DNA of 64,000 nucleotides from Caproiciproducens sp. CPB-2 (GTDB taxonomy: Bacteria; Bacillota; Clostridia; Oscillospirales; Acutalibacteraceae), in contig NZ_CP142860.1 in the NCBI RefSeq assembly GCF_036287215.1, forward strand, positions 1,302,001 to 1,366,000. The letters are read 5' to 3'. The notes below the pieces were generated by a model. It was not told the origin of the DNA, did no database searches, and saw nothing but the letters and a program-made list of their open reading frames with translations. The position numbers were made by a program, and so were the translations under genes. Below, piece after piece: positions 16,670 through 24,315 of this stretch (position 1 is its first letter; each line of letters begins with the position of its first letter).

Positions 16670-16700
16670 GCGAAGCAACTCTTATTCAGGAGGACATCAA

Positions 16701-17330
16701 GTGGATATGCAATTTTTATGTATCGTCATCGGATATCTGTGCGGCTGTCTCCTGACGGCCGATGTTGTCGCCCGCTATAAAACGGGTAAAAGCGCCTTTA
16801 AGATTGGGACGGGGAATCCGGGCATGGCGAATATTTTGGAGCAGTTGGGTGCGAAGTGGGCCGCTATCACTCTGCTCGGGGATGTCTTTAAAACCGTATT
16901 GCCCTGCCTCCTCTGCCGATACCTTTTGTTCAAATCACTGGGCCCGTCGGCAATCCTTTATGCGGGCTTAGGCACCGCACTCGGTCACGGGTTCCCGTTC
17001 TGGCACAAATTTCGCGGCGGCAGAAGCGTCGCTGTCATCTGTATGTATATCGTGCTGCTTTCCCCCTTGTGGGGACTGATCGCCAATCTAACCGGACTCT
17101 GTATTGTTATTGCGACGGGATATCTGGCGCTTGGTGCTTTGGCGATTCCCACGCTGTTTTTGATTCCGGTTTTTCTGAATTTTGGGCTTGAGGCAGGTTT
17201 CGTCGCTTTGGCTGGTGTTGCACTTGTATTTTTTCTTCATCGTGATTCCATCCGAAGAATTGCAAATAAAGTGGAAAAGAAAGTCGATTTGCTGGCAAAA
17301 TTCAGCTCGGAGAATTCGGCGTTACGATAG
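16701..17330 (+). CDS. PlsY-like glycerol-3-phosphate acyltransferase
   Basis: A 209-residue membrane protein with the PlsY signature regions: GTGNPGMANILEQLG (motif 1 region), LGDVFKTVLPC, and GHGFPFWHKFRGGRSVAV (motif 2/3 region). PlsY moves an acyl group from acyl-phosphate to glycerol-3-phosphate, the first step of phospholipid synthesis. GTG 16701 is chosen because AGGAGG lies 7 bases upstream. Met for Ala/Thr in the first motif and Arg-Gly-Gly-Arg for KGGK set it apart from standard PlsY, so it may be a paralogue with another job. Confidence 0.82.
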   Translation: MDMQFLCIVIGYLCGCLLTADVVARYKTGKSAFKIGTGNPGMANILEQLGAKWAAITLLGDVFKTVLPCLLCRYLLFKSLGPSAILYAGLGTALGHGFPFWHKFRGGRSVAVICMYIVLLSPLWGLIANLTGLCIVIATGYLALGALAIPTLFLIPVFLNFGLEAGFVALAGVALVFFLHRDSIRRIANKVEKKVDLLAKFSSENSALR

Positions 17331-17591
17331 AATCGGTCAAGAAAGACACCCTAACTGAGTTATTACAAGTTATGGGAAAGGCTTTTGTCGATTCCAAGAA
17401 AGCTAAGACCTAATAAAACCTCCGTAGGACGATGCTTTAAAAGCTCATTCCTACGGGGGCTTTGTTTTTAGTACAAAAACTTATTACCTTTGTGATATAA
17501 TGGCATATAAGTTTAAGGGCAATCGCAAGTATGTATTTTTTATAATAATGAGGATTACAAGATAAGCAGAAATTTGACGAGGTAAGCCATT
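17331..17591 (+). terminator. Intergenic stretch with terminator and promoter
   Basis: CCTCCGTAGGA (17419-17429) pairs with TCCTACGGGGG (17449-17459) and is followed by CTTTGTTTTT. An extended -10 TGATATAAT lies at 17493-17501 for the next gene. Bases 17298-17413 carry a coding-like tail in another frame (see findings). Confidence 0.75.
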
Positions 17592-18178
17592 ATGAAAAAG
17601 ATATTAGTAGTTCAAGGCGGCGGGCGTGCTAACGGTAATACATCCCAACTGGCCAGCGCGTTTGCAAGCGGTGCCAGAGAAGCAGGGCATGATGTTGAAA
17701 TGATTTCGCTTTTGAAGCATGAAGTAAAAGGTTGCCTTGGTTGCAATGCCTGCCGTTACGGAAAGCCTTGTATTCAAAAGATGCTTTTAATGATATTGTA
17801 CCGAAGATCAAGATGGCAGATTTGATCGTATTTGCCTCACCGCTTTACTTTTGGATAATTTCGTCCAAGCTGAAAGCCTTTATTGAACGATTCTACCGTA
17901 TTGCGGAAGAAGATCCAAATCCACCGTTGGGGCGCTATGAAAAATATCCGGTCAAAGATTGTGCCTTGCTTATGACGGCAGCGGACAACTATTTCTGGAC
18001 CTTTGAGCAGGCGGTATCTTATTACAAATTCGCATTGGTCAATTATATCGGATTCCATGACAAAGGTATGGTGTTAGCTGGCGGTTGCGGAGATACCAAT
18101 GGGAAGCCTCATATCAACAAAACCATCCATTTGCGCGAAGCATACGAATTTGGTGAAAGGATATATGCTAACGTTTAA
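17592..18178 (+). pseudogene. Flavodoxin-fold NAD(P)H-dependent FMN reductase, frameshifted
   Basis: The first 63 codons read MKKILVVQGGGRANGNTSQLA... to CLGCNACRYGKPCIQK. The continuation DAFNDIVPKIKMADLIVFASPLYFW lies in another frame and runs to 18178. One A missing from the run at 17776-17779 explains the shift. The intact product would be a flavodoxin-like protein of about 195 residues of the family that reduces FMN or quinones, with a CxxCxxC-type cysteine cluster. A real mutation and an assembly or sequencing error cannot be told apart here. Confidence 0.85.
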
Positions 18179-18264
18179 ATGCCATTGTTGTTATGGAGAT
18201 AATGAGCATAGTTTTCGATAGCCGCAACGTGAAATTGTATCAATATTACCGTTATTAGACAACG

Positions 18265-18403
18265 GAAAAGAGGCACCCCGTGAGGGGGTGTCTTTTTTCT
18301 TTGAGGGGGTGCCACAGCGAACTCCGGCAAAAGTCGGGAGCAGCAGAACTTTTAAATTTACAAATAGAAAAAGGCAGGGACCCGCGGAACACGGGCAGAA
18401 ATT
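18265..18403. repeat. Dispersed third copy of the 139-bp core
   Basis: About 90% identical by eye to the cores beside the tmRNA, but without the tmRNA end. It fills the gap between the flavodoxin-like gene and ku and ends 7 bases before the ku stop codon. Its first hairpin has T runs on both strands and could terminate both genes. Confidence 0.85.
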
Positions 18404-18410
18404 CGCTGCT

Positions 18411-19229
18411 TTACGCACCTTTCGTTTTACTTGCCTTCTTTTTTGTCGGCTCATTCTTTGTTTTATCCTCATGCTGCTTTTCAATGCTGGCTTTCAGCGC
18501 ATCCATCAAATCGATCACTTTTCCGGTTTGCTCCTCGGAACTGGCAGCGACAACGTCCTTTCCGGCGATTTTTGCTTCAATGAGCTCTTTGAGCCTTTCC
18601 TGATATTCATCCTTATACTGAGACGGATCAAAAGGCGTGTCCATTGTGTCAATCAGCGCCTGAGCCATTTTTAATTCCTGTTCGTTTGGCTCTGGAATAT
18701 CGTAAGACTTCTGGAGATCTTTAATATCATCCTGATAAAACATGGTTGAAATCAACACCCCATTTTCACGCGGGATGATCGCCATCAAAGTGTCCTTTGT
18801 CCCCATAACAGTCTTGCCTATTGCAATCTTCTGCTCCTTCATCAGAGCGGACCTCAGAAGTTCAAAGGCTTTTTCTCCGCCCTTATCCGGGATCACCTGA
18901 TACGTCTTATCGTAATAAACCGGCGAAATCTGGTTTAATTGCGCGAAATGCAGGATCTGGATCGATTTTTCCTTTTCAGTCTTGATTTTTTCTATTTCTT
19001 CATCCGATACGACGACATACTGGTCCTTATCATACTCATAGCCTTTGATGATATCTTCAGTTTTCAGTTCTTTTCCGCAATGAGCACAGGTTTTTTTATA
19101 CCGTACACGGCTCTGGTCTTCCTTGTGCAGCTGATTAAAATGAATATCGTTATCCTGAGTGGCCGTATACATAGCCACAGGAATCGCCACAAGTCCAAAT
19201 GAAATAACGGAATGATGTGCCACTGGCAT
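18411..19229 (-). CDS. ku: Non-homologous end-joining protein Ku
   Basis: A 272-residue bacterial Ku that binds DNA ends and recruits LigD. It starts MPVAHHSVISFGLVAIPVAMYTAT, the conserved opening; ATG 19229 has GGAGGTGACAG upstream, so longer frames are rejected. The bridge region contains CAHCGKELKTEDIIKGYEYDKDQYVVV. The C-terminus is Lys-rich (KNEPTKKKASKTKGA), as expected for the DNA-contacting tail. It is divergent from ligD across 161 bases. Confidence 0.95.
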   Translation of the reverse strand: MPVAHHSVISFGLVAIPVAMYTATQDNDIHFNQLHKEDQSRVRYKKTCAHCGKELKTEDIIKGYEYDKDQYVVVSDEEIEKIKTEKEKSIQILHFAQLNQISPVYYDKTYQVIPDKGGEKAFELLRSALMKEQKIAIGKTVMGTKDTLMAIIPRENGVLISTMFYQDDIKDLQKSYDIPEPNEQELKMAQALIDTMDTPFDPSQYKDEYQERLKELIEAKIAGKDVVAASSEEQTGKVIDLMDALKASIEKQHEDKTKNEPTKKKASKTKGA

Positions 19230-19390
19230 AAAACTGTCACCTCCGGATTTAGTATAACCAAAGCACCGCAAATAATTGAAAATCGGCTCGTATGATTTCT
19301 AAACAGGATAAATATCGAGGAACCGGCGGATAATAACGGAAAGCTCAGGTTCCGGACTGATGGAGCTGTTTGTCAAAAGGGTGCATATCA

Positions 19391-21832
19391 ATGGTTACAA
19401 AACTGGAAGAATACAATCGGAAAAGAAATTTTGAAAAAACCGAAGAGCCGGAGGGTGAATCGGAAAATCCCGAAGAACGCCTGAAATTTGTTGTTCAGCA
19501 TCATATTGCCCGCCGGGATCATTTCGACTTCCGCCTCGAATGGGACGGAGTACTTTTAAGCTGGGCGGTACCCAAAGGACCTTCCTATGATACCCATGAC
19601 AAGAGGCTTGCCGTACAGGTGGAAGATCATCCACTGGAATACAGAAACTTTGAAGGGCTAATTCCCAAGGGCGAATACGGCGGCGGAGTCGTAATGCTCT
19701 GGGATGAAGGTTTCTGGGAACCCCAGACGGATGCAGCGGAAGGACTCCGTACGGGTTCGCTTAAGTTTATCCTGAAAGGCAAAAGACTGAAGGGCAAATG
19801 GGCTTTGATCCGAATGAAAGCAAAAGCGGACGAGACCCGAAGCAACTGGCTTTTGCTCAAAGAAAAAGATGATTACAGCAAAACCGGCGATGAAATTTCC
19901 GGGTTTACCACAAGTATCCGGACCGGACGCACCATAGAGGAAATTGAAAAAGGCGAGGGCGAAAAGTTCACCCATAATCCTTTTGAAAAGGCGGATGTAC
20001 AGCTTGCCAGACTTGTCAGCACGGTTCCCAAAGGCGAGGATTGGCTTTACGAGGTAAAGTACGACGGCTACAGGATTCTGGCGTTTGTGGAAGGGAACAG
20101 CGTTCGGCTGCAAACCCGCGGCGGCAGCGATTATACGGACCGGTTTCCGGAAGTTGCCAATTCCCTTATCGATCTGGCCGCCGGAGGGGCAATGGTTCTG
20201 GACGGTGAAATGGTGGTCACGGACGCCCACGGCAGGACGGATTTTCAGGCTCTGCAAAACTATATGAAAGATCCGAAAGGGAAAAACTGCACTTATATCG
20301 TCTTTGATCTTTTGGCTTTGGACGGAGCGGACCTAAGGGGACAGCGTCTGATTGACAGAAAAGAAGCGCTTGGAACGCTCATGAAGAGTTCACCGAAAAA
20401 TCTCTATTATTGCCGGCATATCAAAGGCAATGGAAAAGAAAGCTTCGCGGCCGCCAGTCAGGCGAATCTGGAAGGGATTGTAGGCAAAAAGGCCGACTCC
20501 GTATACAGCGGGACCAGAAACGGTGACTGGATCAAGCTTAAATGTGATAAAAGACAGGAATTCGTCATTGGAGGATATACCCTGTCCGATAAAAAGACAA
20601 GCGGAGTGAGTTCGCTGCTCCTTGGCGTTTATGAAGGAAAAGAACTGGTCTATGCCGGGCGGGCCGGAACTGGTCTGAGCGCCCGCAGCGCGGCAGAGCT
20701 TGAGAATCGGTTTAAAGCTTTGAAAAGAGAAGCGGCTCCTTTCAGTCGGGCGCCGCAGGCGAGAACTCACGAAAAAATCACCTGGCTTGCCCCCCTGTTG
20801 GTTGCGGAAATCAAGTTTGCACAGTGGACCGAAGAAAATCTGTTACGGCAGGCAAGCTTCAAGGGCCTGCGGACCGATAAAGACCCGAAGGATATCAAAA
20901 AGGAGGAAGCGGATGATGAGGCACAGCCTCGGGCGTCCGCCGAAAATGTGGAGAAACCCATGAAAGCAGCTGGCGATGACCTTATCATAGAAGGCGTCAA
21001 GATTACCCACCCGGACAAGATCATGTTTCACGATCCTGAAATAACCAAGGCGGATGTGATCCGGTATTATGAAAAAGCAGCGGCGCGCATGCTGCCCTAT
21101 GTATCCCGCAGAATTTTAAGCATCGTGCGCTGTCCCAAGGGAATATCGCAGAGCTGCTTTTTTAAAAAGCATCCCGGTTCGGACAGTAAAGGGGTCGTTT
21201 CAGTATCGATCCCCACCAACGATGGAGAAACGGAAGATTACTTCTATATTGAGAACGTATCCGGACTGATATCCGAAGCCCAGATGGGCACGCTGGAATT
21301 CCATACCTGGGGGAGCAGCGTAGACAAGCTTGAAAACCCCGACGTAATGGTATTCGATCTTGATCCGGACGAGGGAATGGACCTCGGCACGGTCCGACGG
21401 GGAGTAAAAGATATCAAAAGCATTCTTGCCGAGCTCTCGCTCAAGTCGTATCTGAAGACCAGCGGCGGCAAGGGGTACCATGTGGTCGTCCCTTTTAAAC
21501 CCGTTGCTTCATGGGACGTGTTCCACGACTTTGCAAAACGCGTTGCCGAAGTGATGGAACAGAAGTGGCCCGACCGTTATACAAGCAATGTCCGGAAGGA
21601 AAAACGGAAAAACAAAATCTTTATCGATTGGATCCGAAACGGCAGAGGCGCTACCAGTGTTTCACCTTATTCCGTAAGAGCAAGAAAAGGGGCCAAAGTG
21701 TCCATGCCAATCGCCTGGGACGAACTGGAAACGGTTGCCCCCGACGGCATTACTATGGAGGATGCACTCCAGAGGATCGGCGGCAATGACCCGTGGAAAG
21801 ATTTTTTTCAAAATAATCAGGTATTGAAATAA
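19391..21832 (+). CDS. ligD: Multidomain ATP-dependent DNA ligase LigD
   Basis: An 813-residue end-joining enzyme with three domains in the order phosphoesterase, ligase, polymerase. The N-terminal 3'-phosphoesterase (about 20-165) has HHIARRDHFDFRLEWDG. The ligase domain has the nucleotidyl Lys223 in YEVKYDGYRI and the LEGIVGKKADS motif. The primase-like polymerase (about 525-810) has FDLDPDEG and TSGGKGYHVVVPF. It acts with Ku on double-strand breaks. ATG 19391 fits the family start better than the upstream TTG. Confidence 0.95.
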   Translation: MVTKLEEYNRKRNFEKTEEPEGESENPEERLKFVVQHHIARRDHFDFRLEWDGVLLSWAVPKGPSYDTHDKRLAVQVEDHPLEYRNFEGLIPKGEYGGGVVMLWDEGFWEPQTDAAEGLRTGSLKFILKGKRLKGKWALIRMKAKADETRSNWLLLKEKDDYSKTGDEISGFTTSIRTGRTIEEIEKGEGEKFTHNPFEKADVQLARLVSTVPKGEDWLYEVKYDGYRILAFVEGNSVRLQTRGGSDYTDRFPEVANSLIDLAAGGAMVLDGEMVVTDAHGRTDFQALQNYMKDPKGKNCTYIVFDLLALDGADLRGQRLIDRKEALGTLMKSSPKNLYYCRHIKGNGKESFAAASQANLEGIVGKKADSVYSGTRNGDWIKLKCDKRQEFVIGGYTLSDKKTSGVSSLLLGVYEGKELVYAGRAGTGLSARSAAELENRFKALKREAAPFSRAPQARTHEKITWLAPLLVAEIKFAQWTEENLLRQASFKGLRTDKDPKDIKKEEADDEAQPRASAENVEKPMKAAGDDLIIEGVKITHPDKIMFHDPEITKADVIRYYEKAAARMLPYVSRRILSIVRCPKGISQSCFFKKHPGSDSKGVVSVSIPTNDGETEDYFYIENVSGLISEAQMGTLEFHTWGSSVDKLENPDVMVFDLDPDEGMDLGTVRRGVKDIKSILAELSLKSYLKTSGGKGYHVVVPFKPVASWDVFHDFAKRVAEVMEQKWPDRYTSNVRKEKRKNKIFIDWIRNGRGATSVSPYSVRARKGAKVSMPIAWDELETVAPDGITMEDALQRIGGNDPWKDFFQNNQVLK

Positions 21833-22184
21833 GCAAATCAGTCAAACAGAGCGGTGGTTGTATTTTGGAACATTTTGAAATGTCCGGATATCAGCTGCCG
21901 TTTTTTATGCCCGAGTTCTTCCGAAGAGTTCCGGCTTTTGAGAGAATGTGATATAATCTGGAACAAAGATTTTTCTGCTGCACGATATTGGCGCAACAAT
22001 ACCGTAAATAACCTGTAAAATCAATCCATAGTTGTGCCGGATCGCCGCGGCTTTGCCCGGCAGATTGGATTTTAAATAGCGGATTCCGTGTATTGTTTGA
22101 TATACTATTGATGAAAAGGCCATGGCGGAAAATCGGGTATTTCCGTTTTCCATGGGATAGGGAAATTTAAGGGAGGAAAAATCT
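21833..22184 (+). promoter_or_regulatory. Intergenic region with two promoters upstream of the abrB-like gene
   Basis: Two extended -10 elements are visible: TGATATAAT at 21949-21957 and TGATATACT at about 22098-22106. Between them a possible nested stem (AATCCA...TGGATT enclosing GCCGG...CCGGC) lies at about 22023-22077. No gene is supported in this stretch. Confidence 0.5.
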
Positions 22185-22454
22185 ATGAGGGCAACAGGAA
22201 TTGTCCGCAAAATTGATAACACGGGGCGTATTGTCGTTCCAAAAGAGCTTCGCGAAATCAACGGAATCGAGGACGGAGATCCGATCGAGTTTTATACGGA
22301 TGACGAAGAAAATATTATCCTGCACAAATACGTGCCATATGAGGATTGGACGAAAGAAGAGCTGCGCGAAGCGCTGTTCGCGGCGGCGAAGGATGCCGGA
22401 AGAAACCCGGAGGAATATCTCGACAAAGTGAGAAAGAAACCAAAACCGAAATGA
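22185..22454 (+). CDS. AbrB/SpoVT-type transition-state regulator
   Basis: An 89-residue swapped-hairpin DNA-binding protein: MRATGIVRKIDNTGRIVVPKELREINGIEDGDPIEFYTD is the AbrB N-terminal domain. The C-terminal part (KEELREALFAAAKDAGRNPEEYLDKVRKK) is helical and probably mediates oligomerisation. GGGAGGAAAAATCT precedes the ATG. Targets are unknown; in relatives these proteins control stationary-phase and sporulation genes. Confidence 0.9.
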   Translation: MRATGIVRKIDNTGRIVVPKELREINGIEDGDPIEFYTDDEENIILHKYVPYEDWTKEELREALFAAAKDAGRNPEEYLDKVRKKPKPK

Positions 22455-22510
22455 ACGCCGGATATCCTGCGGAAATAAAACACAGCGCGGGGATAAGCAA
22501 GAGCGGAAAA

Positions 22511-22543
22511 CAAATAAAAAATGTGCCCCTTTCGGGACACATT
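22511..22543 (-). terminator. Terminator of the zinc-ribbon gene
   Basis: On the minus strand AATGTGTCCC, GAAAGG loop region and GGGCACATT form the stem, followed by TTTTTTATTTG. Confidence 0.8.
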
Positions 22544-22559
22544 CAAAACCTTGTTTATA

Positions 22560-22841
22560 TTATCTTCTGTTTGCAAAGCAATCGCTGCAGTATACAGGAC
22601 GATCTTCACGAGGTTTAAAAGGGACTCTGCAAGTTTTACCACAAGATGCGCAGGTAGCCTCAAACATCTCGCGTTCGCCGCTATTTGAATTTCCTCTTGT
22701 GTTTTTACGTGCATCACGGCAGGATTTGCATCTTTGCGGTTCATTGGTAAACCCCTTAGAAACATAAAATTCTTGCTCGCTTGCAGTAAATTCAAATTCG
22801 GCGCCACAGTCTTTGCAAATTAGAGTTTTGTCTTCGTACAT
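22560..22841 (-). CDS. Zinc-ribbon protein with CxxC-x17-CxxC domain
   Basis: 93 residues with two zinc-binding modules. The first matches the probable zinc-ribbon family zf-trcl (DKTLICKDCGAEFEFTASEQEFY...RCKSCR). The second is a CxxC-x17-CxxC unit (CASCGKTCRVPFKPREDRPVYCSDC). ATG 22841 is the family start; the upstream in-frame extension is not conserved-looking. Function is unknown, perhaps nucleic-acid binding. Confidence 0.85.
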   Translation of the reverse strand: MYEDKTLICKDCGAEFEFTASEQEFYVSKGFTNEPQRCKSCRDARKNTRGNSNSGEREMFEATCASCGKTCRVPFKPREDRPVYCSDCFANRR

Positions 22842-23369
22842 GTAGTAGTATACCTCAATTTCTAAATATATGCTCAACAAGGTGAACATTAAATTAATTA
22901 TACCTAATTATAGGCGGAATGTCAAACTCAAATTTAAGGAAGGGAACCCAATCAGGAGTGAAAATCCATGATTTTCCTATTAAAAAGGGCCGCCCTAACG
23001 CCTGGGCGGCCCAAAGAAAAAATAGGAGGATTGCCAATTGTGTAATTGACAATTAAATAGTAACAAATTTGTAATTATTTTGCAAAGGTAATTTATGGGA
23101 ATAGAGAAGCCGCTCCAATTCAGGAGCGGCAACAGAGGGGTATTAATGAAAAAGAAGTATATGATTCCTCATATAGGACTTGTAAGCTGTTTGGAATGAT
23201 TAAAGTATAATGGCCCAATGTGAAATCGGCGTGAAGATTGGGTTAAAATTCTACTAATTTGAAAAGGCCGCTCCTGTTACAGAGCGACCCGGACAGAGAG
23301 AGAAAACAGAAAAGAAGTTTGATAGAAGGATTGGCAGAGAAAAAGCAGATTATTCAAAAGACGGGTGTT
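22842..23369. other. Gene-poor region with three GC-rich hairpins
   Basis: Three hairpins stand in AT-rich DNA: GGGCCGCCC/GGGCGGCCC (22987-23012), GCCGCTCC/GGAGCGGC (23109-23130) and GGCCGCTC/GAGCGACC (23266-23289). The last, read on the minus strand, has a TTTT tail and is a likely terminator of the ferritin-like gene; the first has TTTTTAAT on that strand too. A 17-codon frame at 23146-23199 with GAGGGG upstream is too short to support. Confidence 0.5.
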
Positions 23370-23885
23370 TTATTTTGCGGCTGCCTTCAGCCCGGTAAGT
23401 ATTTCGATGTGCCTTTCTTCATCAAGAATGATCCGTTTGAATAAATTCTGGATTTGGGTGTCTCCGATCTGTCGGATCATTCTTTGATAATGCGCAATGG
23501 CAGCTTTTTCTCCTTCAATGTCGGACTGAATAATCTGTGCAAAAGTATTGCGGTACATGGGGAAACTCCCGCTCCAGTACCTTCCGGATAAGCATGATCG
23601 GAGCAGAGGAGCGTTACCCAGTTGTAACACGAGATCGCCTAACAGTCTCCAATGAATCATTTCTACTTGTATGATTGTCCCGTATGCCTCATATGAATTT
23701 GCCAAATCCTTTAAATACAAGCGGTGTACCCCATATTGGGCGATGGCGGTTGATTCGGACCCTTCTCCCGCATATCCGTCTGAAATGATTGACGCATATC
23801 TGCAGTTTTTTTCAGTAACAGTTACAACCGGATATGGTTCGTCGACCCTGGCGGACAGATAGGCGCCGCTGGCATTGTCGTTCAT
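23370..23885 (-). CDS. Ferritin-like domain protein
   Basis: 171 residues. The di-iron pattern of ferritin-like four-helix bundles is visible: E of GEGSESTAIAQY, E-x2-H in QVEMIHW, E of DIEGEKAAIAHY and EERH in LDEERHIEIL. It probably handles iron or peroxide; a rubrerythrin- or bacterioferritin-like role cannot be decided. AGGTGAGAAT precedes the ATG. Likely monocistronic, next to a cysteine-rich small gene on the same strand. Confidence 0.82.
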   Translation of the reverse strand: MNDNASGAYLSARVDEPYPVVTVTEKNCRYASIISDGYAGEGSESTAIAQYGVHRLYLKDLANSYEAYGTIIQVEMIHWRLLGDLVLQLGNAPLLRSCLSGRYWSGSFPMYRNTFAQIIQSDIEGEKAAIAHYQRMIRQIGDTQIQNLFKRIILDEERHIEILTGLKAAAK

Positions 23886-23975
23886 ATTCTCACCTCACAA
23901 AATAATATGAGGAAATTCGGAGGCAGATTACTTTTGTGTTCAGAAACGACCTTCAAGGCGCTTTTCTATGTATTA

Positions 23976-24000
23976 TGGCACCCACTATCAGTGAGTGCCA
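23976..24000 (-). terminator. Hairpin after the cysteine-rich small gene
   Basis: A 10-bp stem TGGCACCCAC/GTGAGTGCCA lies 8 bases past the small-gene stop codon. The T run is weak (ATAATACATAG), so termination is only likely. Confidence 0.45.
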
Positions 24001-24007
24001 CGATCTG

Positions 24008-24085
24008 TTATTTACATCTGCGGCAGCAACAGCCACGCCCACAGCCGCATCCCGCTAAAATCAGAAATGGTATTAGCCAACACAT
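24008..24085 (-). CDS. Tiny cysteine-rich membrane-type peptide (25 residues)
   Basis: The peptide begins MCWLIPFLILAGCGCG and ends RGCCCRRCK: a short hydrophobic segment followed by seven cysteines in twelve residues. AGGTGG lies 7 bases before the ATG, and a near-consensus promoter is found upstream, so expression is plausible. The Gly/Cys tail could bind a metal or be secreted. No family recognised; it is too short for routine gene finders. Confidence 0.55.
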   Translation of the reverse strand: MCWLIPFLILAGCGCGRGCCCRRCK

Positions 24086-24117
24086 ATTTGGTTCCACCTT
24101 TCGATCGGAGTTGTTAC

Positions 24118-24147
24118 ATACTATGATTTTCAAATATTGCTTGTCAA
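24118..24147 (-). promoter_or_regulatory. Promoter of the cysteine-rich small gene
   Basis: Minus-strand TTGACA (24142-24147), 18-bp spacer, TAGTAT (24118-24123), about 33 bases upstream of the start codon. Confidence 0.65.
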
Positions 24148-24315
24148 TATGGGGAACAGGAATGCAGAGGGTGAACATTTTTTGGCATATCCCTTTGCCG
24201 GCATGAACGGAAATACCGAAGGTTAAGTTTGAACCCGGAAGATGCCTTTCGGGGGATCGCGCTTGCTGAAATTTTATACTGCAAATTACAGAACAATTTA
24301 TCGCCGGGAGGGAAA

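Noticed and set aside
23146..23199. 17-codon frame after GAGGGG
   Set aside because: Too short, and no promoter or conservation evidence can be seen.
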